From: Streptococcus taonis
Lineage (GTDB): Bacteria > Bacillota > Bacilli > Lactobacillales > Streptococcaceae
Length of the DNA: 64,000 nt
Direction of reading: 5' to 3'
NCBI RefSeq assembly: GCF_029948085.1
Contig: NZ_JARZZP010000004.1
Location: 66,147 to 130,146, forward strand
Shown: positions 17,194-27,257 of the stretch, in pieces
How positions within the stretch are numbered: the stretch's first letter is position 1
How the letters are laid out: each line of letters begins with the position of its first letter
Program-made: the position numbers and the translations under genes
The notes under the pieces: generated by a model
What the model was told of the DNA's origin: nothing
Seen by the model: only the letters and a program-made list of their open reading frames with translations
Databases searched by the model: none

Positions 17194-18342
17194 TTATCTG
17201 CTTTTTCTTTTAAGTTTCTTTTCCAACATCGGAATGATGTTAGAAATCTGATCATTTTTTATGACCAAGACTCCGTATTCATGGCAACGATTGATGTATA
17301 CTGGATTTATTTTCCCAGAACAAACAATTAGTTTTAGACAACTTTCCCCGGCAAAATGGGTGGCATAAAGTTCTAATTCATTTATAGCCTCTACTGATAA
17401 GTCTGTCATTTTACAGGAAATAAAAACAATGGACCTACCTTTACGAAGGACAACATCAATCTCATTTTGTACATTATCAGCCTCAGGGAAAATACCATTC
17501 CAATCAATTTCAGCCCCAATCATACATTCATCAAAATACTCTGACTCTAGTGCTAGAAGGTAAAGATAGAGTTCTAAAATATGGCCTTTGCTCCGACAAA
17601 GCAGTTGGGCCTCGGGGCTAGAAAAAGTATAACTAACGCGATTAGAAGTTTCCTCTTCAATATGGAGCAAGTCAGCATCTGTTAATAAGGAAATGATTGA
17701 TTTAGGGTAATAATAACGTTTCCCATTATTCTCTAGCACTTTTCCTGTTTCAGAATGAAGATTACTTGTCTTTGCTAGAGCAAAAAATTGAGTTACTTTT
17801 AACCATTCTTCTGGTTTTGAAAGGGCGCTATTTGCCAATTTTTTGATAGCAGCAATCTGTTTAGGCGCATGGAAAGGTTGCTTGGACTTTAGTAGTTTAC
17901 CCCCACGCAGGGCAATCAACTGCTGGATGGATAGAGTTGGGACCACCAGGTTCTTTTTCTCCAATTTTCCAAGCTTCCAATCATACTGTAGACCATGGTC
18001 AACATCCATTGCAAGAAGTTGTATCTTTCTGTCCAAAGCATACTGATAAAGAGATAGAGCTAGTAAAGAGTCTCCTCCAAAAACATCAATGGTCACTGTC
18101 TCGAAATCATTGATAAATACGTCTAATTCCTGGCAGGTTTTTTCTAGGTTAAATTGTCGAAAATGTACTTGTTTTAAGTGTGATACTTGTTCCATTAGAA
18201 AATGCTTCAAGGATAGCTTTTCTTCCTTAGCAATTTTACTTGTAGAAAGATATAAAATCTCATCACAATCACTGACAAAAGCCTGGTAGACATTTTTCTC
18301 AATGGTATGACGGTCGTACAGTTCAATTAAAAGACTAGTCAT
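17194..18342 (-). CDS. Orphan Card1/Can2-family nuclease (DUF1887, CARF plus PD-(D/E)xK)
   Basis: A 382-residue protein with the layout of Card1. The N-terminal Rossmann-like CARF domain (about 1-140) begins SLLIELYDRHTIEKN, with DVFGGDSLLALSL near residue 86-98. A middle winged-helix-like part (about 150-245) follows. The C-terminal nuclease core (about 250-350) has Glu257, NEIDVV (Glu294, Asp296) and FISCK (Lys311). Family members in type III CRISPR systems bind cyclic oligoadenylates and nick DNA or RNA. No cas10, CRISPR array or other cas gene is in the window. Neighbours are tehB and coiA. Its ligand and role here are unknown. Confidence 0.8.
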   Translation of the reverse strand: MTSLLIELYDRHTIEKNVYQAFVSDCDEILYLSTSKIAKEEKLSLKHFLMEQVSHLKQVHFRQFNLEKTCQELDVFINDFETVTIDVFGGDSLLALSLYQYALDRKIQLLAMDVDHGLQYDWKLGKLEKKNLVVPTLSIQQLIALRGGKLLKSKQPFHAPKQIAAIKKLANSALSKPEEWLKVTQFFALAKTSNLHSETGKVLENNGKRYYYPKSIISLLTDADLLHIEEETSNRVSYTFSSPEAQLLCRSKGHILELYLYLLALESEYFDECMIGAEIDWNGIFPEADNVQNEIDVVLRKGRSIVFISCKMTDLSVEAINELELYATHFAGESCLKLIVCSGKINPVYINRCHEYGVLVIKNDQISNIIPMLEKKLKRKSR

Positions 18343-18454
18343 CTTAAGACCTCCTAGACAAAAAAGTCTGAAAGAATAGTGGTCGATCAGAATCGTTTTA
18401 AAAGCATCACAATTCTGTTTAATTTTATCGACCTCTTCTACTTCTAGTATAGCA
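18343..18454 (-). promoter_or_regulatory. Promoter and structured leader of the Card1-like gene
   Basis: An extended -10 TGCTATACT (18446-18454) precedes a leader of about 95 nt. The leader has a bulged inverted repeat, GGTCGAT plus CAGAAT pairing with ATTCTG plus ATCGACC (18381-18433). A second small hairpin, CAGAC-TTTTTT-GTCT, ends next to the GGAGG site at 18350-18354. Such structures could modulate translation. That is inference. Confidence 0.5.
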
Positions 18455-18531
18455 TAAATTGAGAACTCCCTTTCTTATTAGGGCAACAAATAAGGAATAG
18501 AAAACGACTGCTCTCTATTCCTTTTATTCAT

Positions 18532-19392
18532 TTATTTTATCTTTTTAGCTAGCATAGTCGCAAAGCGTAGTTGGATACGATTGCCATTTTCATCACGACG
18601 GTGTAAATGACCAGGGTTTTCATTGTACTTCACTAACTCCCAATCCTTGTAGTAATTGGCCAATTCTCCCTCTTTAAAGGTGAATGGGAAGTTCACTGAG
18701 CAAGGATAATCCTCCGTGTCCATGGCACAAACGATAAGATTATAGCCACCGATAGAGGTTTGTTCCTGCATGTTTTGGATAATAGCTGGAATACGATCTG
18801 CTTGTAAAAACATGAGCACAACTGTCGATACGATAAAATCGTAGGTTTGGCCAATGCTAGCTGAATTGATATCGTAGAGACCGACAGGCATTTCTAAATC
18901 TTCTTGCTCAACGATGCTTTGCAAAATTTCAAGGGATAGCTCATTTTGGTCCACTGCTGTGACATCAAATCCATGTTGAGCAAGAAAGAGCGCGTTTCTT
19001 CCTTGACCACATCCTAGGTCTAGTGCCTTACATGGCTTGACCGTCTGCATAGCTTCTAAAACCTCCGAATGGACTGGATTGGTATTGTATTTCTTTGGGA
19101 AATAATCCTCTGGTTTACAATAAAATTCCAGATACCATTCTACATCATCTGTGGCAGCTTCCACTCTGTGCCAAGCTTGAGGTTGCGCCATAGGATTATC
19201 AGCACCTGCTTCAAAGAGGTGCTCAGCTATAACTTCCCCCTCCTCAGTCAATTCAATAAACTTAAGAGCCCCTTTTAATACGGTAATCTTGCCCCAAGTT
19301 CCGACCTTGGTATTGTGTTTTCTTTGAACAGCTTCTGGCATGGTGTCTTTATTCCAGACAGGCATGCGTTTATAGGCAACTAGTTTTTCCAT
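18532..19392 (-). CDS. tehB: TehB-type SAM-dependent methyltransferase with N-terminal cupin-like domain
   Basis: A 286-residue protein. The N-terminal ~90 residues form a DUF1971 (TehB/YeaR-like) β-barrel with EHLFEAGADNPMAQPQAWHRVE. The C-terminal part is a TehB methyltransferase with motif I ALDLGCGQGRNALFLAQHGF. The family is linked to tellurite and oxyanion resistance by methylation, but the natural substrate is unknown. The ATG at 19392 lies 14 nt after the smpB stop. The order rnr-smpB-tehB is shared with pneumococcus. Confidence 0.9.
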   Translation of the reverse strand: MEKLVAYKRMPVWNKDTMPEAVQRKHNTKVGTWGKITVLKGALKFIELTEEGEVIAEHLFEAGADNPMAQPQAWHRVEAATDDVEWYLEFYCKPEDYFPKKYNTNPVHSEVLEAMQTVKPCKALDLGCGQGRNALFLAQHGFDVTAVDQNELSLEILQSIVEQEDLEMPVGLYDINSASIGQTYDFIVSTVVLMFLQADRIPAIIQNMQEQTSIGGYNLIVCAMDTEDYPCSVNFPFTFKEGELANYYKDWELVKYNENPGHLHRRDENGNRIQLRFATMLAKKIK

Positions 19393-19406
19393 TTACTTCA
19401 CTCTTT

Positions 19407-19874
19407 CTATCGATGGTTAACTGCTTTCATAACACGCGCGATATCGCGATCTTGCTCACGACGTTTGATCGACTCACGTTTATCGTAGTCATGTTTTCCT
19501 TTAACAAGTCCTAAAAGAAGCTTGGCATAGCCGTCTTTGATGTAGACTTTAAGTGGAACCAGAGTCATCCCTGTCCCTTTGGTTTCTTGCTCCAATTTCT
19601 GGATTTGTTTTTTATGAAGGAGAAGTTTACGACGACGTTCTGGCTCCTGATTCCAGATATTGCCCTCCTCATAAGGAGCGATATGAACATTGCTCAGCCA
19701 AACTTCCCCATTTTTAACTTGGGCAAACCCATCCTTCAGATTGATACGAGCTGCTCGAACGCTCTTGATTTCTGTTCCTGTCAGCACCATTCCTGCTTCT
19801 AGCGTATCAACAATTGTATAGTCGTGGTGCGCCTTTTTATTTTGCGCGACGACCTTTCCCTCGCCCTTTGCCAT
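19407..19874 (-). CDS. smpB: SsrA-binding protein SmpB
   Basis: A 155-residue RNA-binding protein that delivers tmRNA to stalled ribosomes. It shows the OB-fold start [28 protein letters not shown], the conserved LLLHKKQI and the basic C-terminal tail [14 protein letters not shown]. Its start overlaps the end of rnr by 38 nt. Rnr degrades the mRNAs released by trans-translation, so the overlap couples two partners in the same pathway. No ssrA gene is visible here. Confidence 0.97.
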   Translation of the reverse strand: MAKGEGKVVAQNKKAHHDYTIVDTLEAGMVLTGTEIKSVRAARINLKDGFAQVKNGEVWLSNVHIAPYEEGNIWNQEPERRRKLLLHKKQIQKLEQETKGTGMTLVPLKVYIKDGYAKLLLGLVKGKHDYDKRESIKRREQDRDIARVMKAVNHR

Positions 19875-22179
19875 GCTTAGCTCCTTTCTTTGCTACTTCT
19901 TTGTAAAAAGGTTTCTTGCTTTTTTTCTTTTTGTCCTTCGAAGAATGCTTACGCTTATCATTTGAGCGGCTAGTTTTTCTCTTGTCTTCTTTCTTATCCG
20001 AACGACGACCTCTATCCTTGCGGCCAGACGGTTTCAACCCCTTCTCAATGACATCAAATTCGCTTGGAATAAAGCTGAAATCAATCTCGCCCGTCATCTT
20101 GTCCGCTCTTTCAACCCGAATGCGAATCTGCTGACCTACACGGAAGGTTGTACCCGATTTTTCTCCACGAAGGGTCAAATCACGCTCATTGAAATGATAA
20201 AATTCAGGTAAATTAGTAATGTGAATCAAGCCCTCAACTGTATTTGGCAATTCAACAAAAAGACCGAATTTAACAATACTGGAAACAACAGCATCATACT
20301 CTTCACCCACAAATTCTTCCATGTATTCAGCTTTTTTCATGGCTTCAACTTCACGTTCAGCTTCGATAGCCCGGCGCTCACGGTTGGAAGACTGAGTCGC
20401 AATCTCTGGAATGACCTGTTCAAAATGTTCTGCTCTTTCCTTGGAACGTCCATAGTCACGAATCATTCGATGAACCAAGAGGTCCGGATAACGGCGAATC
20501 GGACTGGTAAAGTGGGTATAATATTCCGCTGCTAGGCCATAGTGCCCATGGTTATGCTCAGAATAACGAGCCTGCTGCATGGAACGCAGAAGCATCATGG
20601 ATAACACATCCGCATAAGGCTCGCCCTCAACGGCACGCATAATATCTTGAAGTGCTTCTTGACTAATCTCACTGGCAGTTCCATAAATTCTCAAGCCAAA
20701 ACTTGAAGCATAATCAATAAACTTCTGAACTTTTTCAGCCTTAGGTTCCTCATGGATACGATAGATAAAAGGTAAATCAAGCTTGCTAAAATGCTCAGCA
20801 ACTGTTTCGTTAGCAATCAACATAAAGGACTCAATCATACGTTCTGCAGTACCGCGATGACGAAGAACAATATCTACTGGTTTCCCTTGCTTGTCAACCA
20901 AGATTTTAGCCTCATTGGTATCAAAATTGAGAGCTCCACGCTTAATCCGCATACCTTCAAGAATTTCATGAAGCTTGGCCATAAGTTCGATACTAGGAAC
21001 AATTTTCTTATACTCTTGTCTCTTCTCTTCATCACCTGCTAGGATGTCATTGACATCACTATAGGTCATACGGAAACTTGTCTTGATAACTGTCTGCGTA
21101 ATGGTGTAATTACGAACCCGACCATATTTATCAATTTCCATGATAGCTGATTGGGTCAAACGATCTACTTGAGGATTAAGAGAACAGATGCCATTTGAAA
21201 GGCGTTCTGGTAGCATTGGAACTACACGATCTGTCACATAGACAGAGGTCGCACGATTGAGGGCTTCTTTGTCAAGAGCAGACCCCTCTGTCACATAGTA
21301 AGAGACGTCAGCGATATGAACTCCAAGTTCAAAATTTCCATTCTTCAATGGCTTGATGTGAACTGCGTCGTCCAAGTCCTTAGCATCTGCTCCATCTATG
21401 GTAAAGGTAATTTCATCTCTTAGGTCCAATCGTCCTTCTATATCCTTCTCTGATGGAGCATCTGGTACACTTTCTGCTTCTTTAATAACAGCCTCTGGAA
21501 ATTCTGAGACAATATCCATAGACTCTAGGACTTCAAGGACATCAATCCCTGCATCCGTTGAATGTCCAACCACATCTAGGACACTCGCCACAAAGAAGTC
21601 GTGTTTCTTACTTGGGTACTTGTCAATAAAGACCTTGAGTACTTCTGTCCCTTCTAGTTTGAGAGATGGCTTTTTCACATAAATCGGTTGACTTATTTTT
21701 TGGTTTTTAGAACGGATATAACCTGCATACTTAGGCTTTTCCTCATCGAGAATAATTTGCCCGACAACTGTCGTGAGACTGTGCTCTAGGATGTCGATAA
21801 TCTTTGCTTCTGCAGCAGTTCCTTTGTTACGGTCAGCAACTTTCTTAATGACAACTTCAACAGTATCACCATCAATGGCATAATTAACATCACTTTTTCC
21901 AACAAAAAGATCGTCTTCTTCGCCTTCAAGACTTACAAAACCGAACCCATTTTTATGGGCATGGAAAATTCCTTTTAGGGTAATCTCTTGTTTTTTCTTC
22001 TGGTCTAGGGTTAAACTACCATCTTCTTCAAAGCGAATCTGGTGCTTACGTTCCATCAAGGAAAGAGTTTTGATTAACTCACGGAAGTCCTTTGAACCAT
22101 CCTTCCCGAGAGCACTGGCCAAGTCATTAACTGTGACATTCCCCTTCTCTTGTAAATATTCTTTTATTTTATCTTTCAT
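19837..22179 (-). CDS. rnr: Ribonuclease R
   Basis: A 780-residue 3'-5' exoribonuclease of the RNB family. It has an N-terminal winged helix, cold-shock domains (about 70-220), the RNB catalytic core with [16 protein letters not shown] (metal-binding Asp cluster), an S1 domain (about 630-710) and a long Lys/Arg-rich tail. It degrades structured RNA and works with SmpB-tmRNA. The ATG at 22179 has only a weak AGAAAG site. The order secG-rnr-smpB is the conserved Gram-positive arrangement. Confidence 0.97.
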   Translation of the reverse strand: MKDKIKEYLQEKGNVTVNDLASALGKDGSKDFRELIKTLSLMERKHQIRFEEDGSLTLDQKKKQEITLKGIFHAHKNGFGFVSLEGEEDDLFVGKSDVNYAIDGDTVEVVIKKVADRNKGTAAEAKIIDILEHSLTTVVGQIILDEEKPKYAGYIRSKNQKISQPIYVKKPSLKLEGTEVLKVFIDKYPSKKHDFFVASVLDVVGHSTDAGIDVLEVLESMDIVSEFPEAVIKEAESVPDAPSEKDIEGRLDLRDEITFTIDGADAKDLDDAVHIKPLKNGNFELGVHIADVSYYVTEGSALDKEALNRATSVYVTDRVVPMLPERLSNGICSLNPQVDRLTQSAIMEIDKYGRVRNYTITQTVIKTSFRMTYSDVNDILAGDEEKRQEYKKIVPSIELMAKLHEILEGMRIKRGALNFDTNEAKILVDKQGKPVDIVLRHRGTAERMIESFMLIANETVAEHFSKLDLPFIYRIHEEPKAEKVQKFIDYASSFGLRIYGTASEISQEALQDIMRAVEGEPYADVLSMMLLRSMQQARYSEHNHGHYGLAAEYYTHFTSPIRRYPDLLVHRMIRDYGRSKERAEHFEQVIPEIATQSSNRERRAIEAEREVEAMKKAEYMEEFVGEEYDAVVSSIVKFGLFVELPNTVEGLIHITNLPEFYHFNERDLTLRGEKSGTTFRVGQQIRIRVERADKMTGEIDFSFIPSEFDVIEKGLKPSGRKDRGRRSDKKEDKRKTSRSNDKRKHSSKDKKKKSKKPFYKEVAKKGAKHGKGRGKGRRAK

Positions 22180-22277
22180 GTTTACTTTCTAGATTTATAT
22201 TAATTTCTTTTTGGTGTAAAACCTTATTTCTTTTAAAAATAAAAATAGGCAAAGACCTAGTCCCGCCCATTATTTTC

Positions 22278-22511
22278 TTATCTACTTGATAATACCGTCA
22301 ATGCTAAGGCAATGGCTAGCCAGAAAAAGACTAAAATTCCTGTCAAACGTTGCATCACAGCTTCAAAACCGCGCGCTTTGCTACGTTCAAACAAATCACC
22401 TGCACTGGCATCAAATACATTGCTAGATTGGTTTTTAGTTGGTTGCATGAAAATTGCAATCACAATCACAACAGATAATACTAATAGAATGGTTAATAAT
22501 AGGTTATACAT
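22278..22511 (-). CDS. secG: Preprotein translocase subunit SecG
   Basis: A 77-residue protein with two transmembrane helices (about 3-20 and 55-74) joined by a loop with KNQSSNVFDASAGDLF. It assists SecYE in protein export. The ATG at 22511 is preceded by AAGGAG. It lies between rpmG and rnr on the same strand, the usual streptococcal arrangement. Confidence 0.95.
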   Translation of the reverse strand: MYNLLLTILLVLSVVIVIAIFMQPTKNQSSNVFDASAGDLFERSKARGFEAVMQRLTGILVFFWLAIALALTVLSSR

Positions 22512-22550
22512 ATCAAACTCCTTAAAATCCCTATTATTCTACCATAATTT

Positions 22551-22700
22551 CTACTTAGATTCAAGATGTAGAGTCACTTTTCTTTCTTTAGGGCAATACT
22601 TTAAGACCTCAATCTTGTCTGGATGGGTTTTGGAGTTCTTACTGGTTAGATAATTGATGCTGCCACAAGAGGAGCATTTGAGATTGATTTTTACTCGCAC
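22551..22700 (-). CDS. rpmG: 50S ribosomal protein L33
   Basis: A 49-residue protein starting at a GTG, beginning [20 protein letters not shown] and ending KVTLHLESK. It is an L33 with CxxC near the N-terminus and one further Cys in KYCPKE. The fourth zinc-ligand Cys of the classical C+ form is replaced by Glu. The start overlaps the pmrA stop by one base (TAGTG), so translation is probably coupled to pmrA. Confidence 0.9.
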
Positions 22701-23899
22701 TAGATTTCCTTCACTTTTAATAATGTTCTAAATTGGATAAGGTTAAATAAACAACTGAGAGCTACACAAAGAGCTGTTGCATAAAATACTGAGTGATAGC
22801 CAAATTGTCCCGCTACTGCTGATCCTGCTAAGGGACCTATCACTCCTCCTAGATAAAAGAAGACTTGATTAAAGGCAAATACCCTTGAAATGCCAACTTT
22901 GGGAGTCATTTTACTTAGGAGAGCATTGACACCAGGGATCAGAGCTCCTGTCCCCAGACCAAATAGAAAACGATAGAAGCCTAATTGGAATGGGCTAGTC
23001 GCATTTGCACATAATAGATATATGAAAACTGAATATACCTGAGCTACGACAAGGAGTCGATGATTGCCCACTTTATCACCTAATTTACCCATGATACCTG
23101 CGCTCATCATACTTGAAAATCCCATACTGGATACAATCAAGCCAGAGACAAAGAGAAGATTCTCTTTCTGTCCAAGGTCTCGTACATACAGGGCAAGGAT
23201 GGGACCGATAGATTGGGCAGCAAATTGAATCACAAAGCTAGTTAGAAATAGATTTATCAGGAGAAAAGGATATTTGACAGATGTAAAGAGCTCTCTTGTA
23301 GGGAGTGCTTTTTCTTTTGGCACTGGTTGAAAGTCCTCTTTGATAAAAAGAATGGTTAAGATAGCTGCCAAAAACAAGAAACCGCCAACCAATAAAAAGA
23401 CATTCCGAATGCCAAAAATTTCGGCAATGAAACCACCTACAAATGGACCTGTTAAAGTTCCAGCGACAACTCCAGTTGATAAAGTCCCTAGGGCGTACCC
23501 CGACTTGTCTTTAGGGACTTGACTGGCAATCAAAGCTGTCGCATTGGGTACGAAACCTGTAAAAACACCATTAAGAAAGCGTAAGAACAAGAGCCAGAAA
23601 ACATTTGGAACAAATGCCAGACCTCCCATAGTAATAGTCATGGCTAGCCCTGCACGAATCATCATGGGTTTTCGACCATACTTGTCTGCTAAGATACCCC
23701 AAATTGGTGATACAAAGGCTGCAGAAATGGCTGAGACTGATATAGCTAAACCTGAATAAAAGGCAACTTGATCTCCTTCAATTCCTAACTGTTCGACAAA
23801 AATAGGCATGAAAGGAACAACGAGAGAAATGCTGGCTCCTGTTAAAAAACAACCAAACCAAGCAATACGAAGATTATCCTTCCAACTAATCTCTTGCAT
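22700..23899 (-). CDS. pmrA: MFS multidrug efflux pump PmrA
   Basis: A 399-residue major facilitator with 12 predicted helices that exports drugs such as fluoroquinolones in pneumococcus. It has the MFS signature [15 protein letters not shown] after helix 2 and a matching loop [12 protein letters not shown] after helix 8. I place the start at MQEISWKDN (23899), which gives the usual 399 residues. An upstream in-frame ATG at 23917 is possible. The start overlaps the 3' end of coaE by 14 nt, so the genes form one operon. Confidence 0.92.
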
Positions 23900-24491
23900 G
23901 GGCATCGCCTCCTTCAAGTAAGGTCACTACTTGACTCAAAAGCTGCTCTCGACTGCCATTATTGTCTAATATATAAGTAGCAAATTTCTTCTTTTCTTCT
24001 AAAGGCCACTGTGAAGCTAAACGAGTTTTAGCTGACTCTTTGGATAACTGATCACGGTTCATCAAACGTTCTATTTGAACATCTGGTGACACATAGACTA
24101 ACCAAGTTTCATCGAACCATGAAGCATAGTCCTGTTCAAAAAGCAATGGAATATCCATGAAAAATAGGTCCTCAGTTTGAGCTAACTTGTCTCTCAAAAC
24201 CATCAATTCTTCACGGATGATTTGTCCTTGAGTCTGTTTAGACCATTCTCTCTCATCAGAGTTAGAAAAGATCAGACTGGCAAGTAATGGACGATCCAGC
24301 TCCCCATCTTCTAGAAGGACTTTTTCACCGAAATGCTCTACTAAAATCTGAAAAAGTCGTCCACCAGGTTTTTGAAGTTGGTGGACAAGCGCATCCGCAT
24401 CCACAACTTGAAACCCTTTTTGTCTTAAAAATTCTGTGACAGTGGACTTACCAGATGCAATACCACCAGTGATTCCAATAATTTTTCCCAT
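23886..24491 (-). CDS. coaE: Dephospho-CoA kinase
   Basis: A 201-residue P-loop kinase that performs the last step of coenzyme A synthesis. It starts [17 protein letters not shown] with Walker A GGIASGKS. Further blocks are VVDADALVHQLQKPGG and FMDIPLLFE. The ATG overlaps the mutM stop by one base (TGATG). Longer reading upstream lies inside mutM and lacks a ribosome site. It also overlaps pmrA downstream. Confidence 0.96.
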   Translation of the reverse strand: MGKIIGITGGIASGKSTVTEFLRQKGFQVVDADALVHQLQKPGGRLFQILVEHFGEKVLLEDGELDRPLLASLIFSNSDEREWSKQTQGQIIREELMVLRDKLAQTEDLFFMDIPLLFEQDYASWFDETWLVYVSPDVQIERLMNRDQLSKESAKTRLASQWPLEEKKKFATYILDNNGSREQLLSQVVTLLEGGDAHARD

Positions 24492-25315
24492 CACTTTCTC
24501 CTTTGACATTTTGGGCAAAAATGGGTTCCACGACCACCGAGTTGAATTTTTTCGATAATGGATCCACAACGTGAACAAGCTTGTTCAGCTTTATCATAGA
24601 CTTGATGAAAGTCCTGCATGGTCCCATTCTCGCCAAAAGCATTGGTATAGGTTCGGATAGTGGACCCGCCTTTCTCAACAGCCTGCCCCAAAACTTCAAT
24701 GGTTTGATCATGGACTTTTCTAGCCTCTTGGGCGCTTAAACTTTTAGAAGTTCTAGAGGGATGAACCTTTGCCCTCCAGAGAACTTCATCCACGTAGATA
24801 TTTCCCAATCCAGCAACCAAAGTCTGATCGAGAAGATGCGATTTGATAGGTTTTTTAGATTTCTTCAAGGCACCTATAAAAATCTCTAAGTCAAAATCCT
24901 GTTCAGTAGGTTCTGGTCCAAGCTTTTTAGATACAAAGTAAGCATCTAAGAGTTCAGGCGCCAACAGTTCCATAGTCCCAAATTTGCGTACATCCTCATA
25001 AACTAAAGTTCCACCGTCTTCAAACTGGAAGAAAACATGGGCATGCTTACGCTCAGGAACATTGGTTGGGTAATAAAAATACTTGCCTTCCATCCTTAGA
25101 TGAGAAATCAAGACCTTGTCTGTCAGGAAGAAAAGTAAATACTTGCCACGGCGCCCCATCGATTGAATTTCTTGACCAGGCACTTCCTTTTGAAATTGAT
25201 CCAAATCTGTCTTAATCATCTTAGGATAACGAATATCAAGACTAGCAATCTTCTTCCCTAGAATCAGTTTTTCAAGACCTCGTCGAACCGTTTCGACTTC
25301 AGGTAATTCAGGCAT
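24491..25315 (-). CDS. mutM: Formamidopyrimidine-DNA glycosylase (Fpg/MutM)
   Basis: A 274-residue base-excision repair enzyme that removes 8-oxoguanine. It starts [15 protein letters not shown], where Pro2 is the catalytic nucleophile and Glu3 is also conserved. It ends with a zinc finger CSRCG...CPKCQ. The start at 25315 follows GGAGG. It is preceded by era (48 nt gap) and overlaps coaE by one base. Repair of oxidative damage fits an organism whose relatives produce hydrogen peroxide. Confidence 0.97.
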   Translation of the reverse strand: MPELPEVETVRRGLEKLILGKKIASLDIRYPKMIKTDLDQFQKEVPGQEIQSMGRRGKYLLFFLTDKVLISHLRMEGKYFYYPTNVPERKHAHVFFQFEDGGTLVYEDVRKFGTMELLAPELLDAYFVSKKLGPEPTEQDFDLEIFIGALKKSKKPIKSHLLDQTLVAGLGNIYVDEVLWRAKVHPSRTSKSLSAQEARKVHDQTIEVLGQAVEKGGSTIRTYTNAFGENGTMQDFHQVYDKAEQACSRCGSIIEKIQLGGRGTHFCPKCQRRK

Positions 25316-25363
25316 AACTCCTCCTTCTCTAAAAACAAGAAGCAGGCTACTGCCCACCTCTTC

Positions 25364-26263
25364 TTAATATTCTTTTTCATTATAGCCAAAGTCAGCCAAA
25401 TCTAGCTTTTTATCGCGCCAATTCTTCTTGACCTTGACCCAGGTTTCTAGGAAGACCTTGTCCCCTAGCATAAGCTCGATATCACGACGGGCCATAGTCC
25501 CAATTTTCTTGAGCATGGCACCACCTTTACCGATGACAATCCCTTTTTGGCTATCACGTTCAACCATAATGGTTGCTCGAATGTGAACCTTGTCCGTCTC
25601 CTCATCACGCTTCATCGAATCTACCACTACTGCAACTGAGTGTGGAATTTCTTCACGAGTTAAGTGTAAGACCTTTTCACGAATCATCTCAGAAACCAAG
25701 AAACGCTCTGGATGGTCTGTGATTTGATCCGCAGGGAAATATTGGAAACCTTCCTCAAGATTTTCACTTAGAATATCGACTAAACGTGAAACATTATTCC
25801 CCTGAAGGGCTGAAATCGGAACAATTTCCTTGAAATCCATCTGATTACGGAAGTCATCAATCTGTGATAAGAGTTGATCAGGGTGAACCTTGTCAATCTT
25901 ATTGACCACCAAAATTACAGGAACCTTAGCAGCCTTGAGTCGTTCGATAATCATATCATCGCCCTTACCACGCGCCTCATCTGCAGGCACCATGAAAAGT
26001 ACGGTATCCACTTCACGAAGGGTGCTATAGGCAGACTCTACCATAAAATCTCCGAGTGCTGTCTTAGGCTTGTGAATACCTGGTGTATCGATAAAGACAA
26101 TTTGTTCCTTATCAGTGGTGTAAATCCCCATGATTTTATTGCGCGTTGTCTGTGCCTTATCACTCATGATGGCGATTTTTTGCCCCATAACGTGATTCAA
26201 AAAAGTTGACTTCCCTACATTTGGACGTCCTAAAATGGCTACAAAGCCTGATTTAAATGTCAT
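25364..26263 (-). CDS. era: GTPase Era
   Basis: A 299-residue GTPase for 16S rRNA maturation and 30S assembly. The G1 motif is [10 protein letters not shown]3 is DTPGIH and G4 is NKID. The C-terminal KH domain contains [13 protein letters not shown]. It lies in the conserved ybeY-dgkA-era cluster, 16 nt after dgkA. Confidence 0.97.
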   Translation of the reverse strand: MTFKSGFVAILGRPNVGKSTFLNHVMGQKIAIMSDKAQTTRNKIMGIYTTDKEQIVFIDTPGIHKPKTALGDFMVESAYSTLREVDTVLFMVPADEARGKGDDMIIERLKAAKVPVILVVNKIDKVHPDQLLSQIDDFRNQMDFKEIVPISALQGNNVSRLVDILSENLEEGFQYFPADQITDHPERFLVSEMIREKVLHLTREEIPHSVAVVVDSMKRDEETDKVHIRATIMVERDSQKGIVIGKGGAMLKKIGTMARRDIELMLGDKVFLETWVKVKKNWRDKKLDLADFGYNEKEY

Positions 26264-26279
26264 AATTTCCTCTTACTAT

Positions 26280-26675
26280 TTAAAATAATAAATCCCAAAT
26301 TCGTGGGAGAAAGATAAGTGCACCTGTCAAAGCGGCAAAAAGTGAGACCACAAGCACGGCACCAGCCGCCATGTCTTTAGCTTTTTTTGCCAACATAGAA
26401 AAGTGATAGTGACTAGCCAAATCTACTACATTTTCAATAGCTGAATTAATAATCTCAAAAGCTACTACCATGAAAATGCTCAAGAGTAGAAATAACCATT
26501 CGATTCGTGACACCTGAAAAACAAAACCTGCAAGAACAACTATTAGAGCTGTCACTGCATGCTTTCTCATATTACGTTCTTCCTTAATCGCAGTAAAAAT
26601 TCCTGTAATGGCAAATTCTAAACTGGAGATTAGGTCACGATTTTTCCATTTTCGTTTATTGTCTTGTGAGTCCAT
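26280..26675 (-). CDS. dgkA: Diacylglycerol/undecaprenol kinase DgkA
   Basis: A 131-residue membrane kinase with three helices and the family motif [15 protein letters not shown]. In Gram-positive bacteria this enzyme phosphorylates undecaprenol, which feeds cell wall synthesis. Its start overlaps the ybeY stop by 20 nt. The cluster ybeY-dgkA-era is widely conserved. Confidence 0.93.
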   Translation of the reverse strand: MDSQDNKRKWKNRDLISSLEFAITGIFTAIKEERNMRKHAVTALIVVLAGFVFQVSRIEWLFLLLSIFMVVAFEIINSAIENVVDLASHYHFSMLAKKAKDMAAGAVLVVSLFAALTGALIFLPRIWDLLF

Positions 26676-27153
26676 AGGCTGTCAAAATTTCTTCTTGTAA
26701 ACCGAACATCTCCGCTTCTTCCTCGGGAGTGTAGTGATCATAGCCGTTAATGTGTAAAAAGCCGTGCACTGCCAAGAAGCCCATTTCACGCTCAAAACTA
26801 TGACCGTACTCCTCAGCTTGCTCATGTGCCTTATCAATGGAAATGAAAAGTTCACCGATATAGGCATCAAATTCTGACATCATATCTGCCAAGTCAGGAT
26901 CATTTTCCAGATCTTCCTCATCAAAGGCAATCTCTAACTCCGGCTTATATTCAAGACTGATGACATCTGTCGGACGATCGGTATCACGAAACTCTAGATT
27001 GAGTTCATGGCTTCGTTCGTTGGTCACAAATGTGACCGCCATTTCCTTGTCTTCTTTTCCAATTTTTTTTGCAGCAAATTCTAAAATTTTCTGTGTTTGT
27101 TCTAAAATTTCTTTTGAAACTTGTCCAGTTTCATCTACCATTTCAATATACAT
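26656..27153 (-). CDS. ybeY: Endoribonuclease YbeY (rRNA maturation factor)
   Basis: A 165-residue metalloprotein. The zinc site is [11 protein letters not shown] (HxxxHxxxxxH). The region [16 protein letters not shown] is also typical. It acts in 16S rRNA 3' processing and ribosome quality control, the same process as Era downstream. The ATG at 27153 is the first gene of the operon, with a -10 TATAAT at 27183-27188, divergent from pavA. Confidence 0.95.
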   Translation of the reverse strand: MYIEMVDETGQVSKEILEQTQKILEFAAKKIGKEDKEMAVTFVTNERSHELNLEFRDTDRPTDVISLEYKPELEIAFDEEDLENDPDLADMMSEFDAYIGELFISIDKAHEQAEEYGHSFEREMGFLAVHGFLHINGYDHYTPEEEAEMFGLQEEILTAYGLTRQ

Positions 27154-27182
27154 GTGCTTCTCGATTCTCTTTACTTGGCTTT

Positions 27183-27227
27183 ATTATATCACATTTCTAT
27201 GATTTTATTCTACCTTTTTGATATAAT
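27183..27227. promoter_or_regulatory. Divergent ybeY / pavA promoters
   Basis: Two TATAAT hexamers face away from each other: 27183-27188 on the minus strand for ybeY and 27222-27227 on the plus strand for pavA. Neither has a strong -35 match. Confidence 0.55.
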
Positions 27228-27257
27228 ACTATGGAATACATTCACGAGGAGAGAACC

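Noticed and set aside
23899-23917. An upstream start for pmrA at 23917
   Set aside because: It adds six residues not typical of PmrA. The start at 23899 gives the usual 399 residues.
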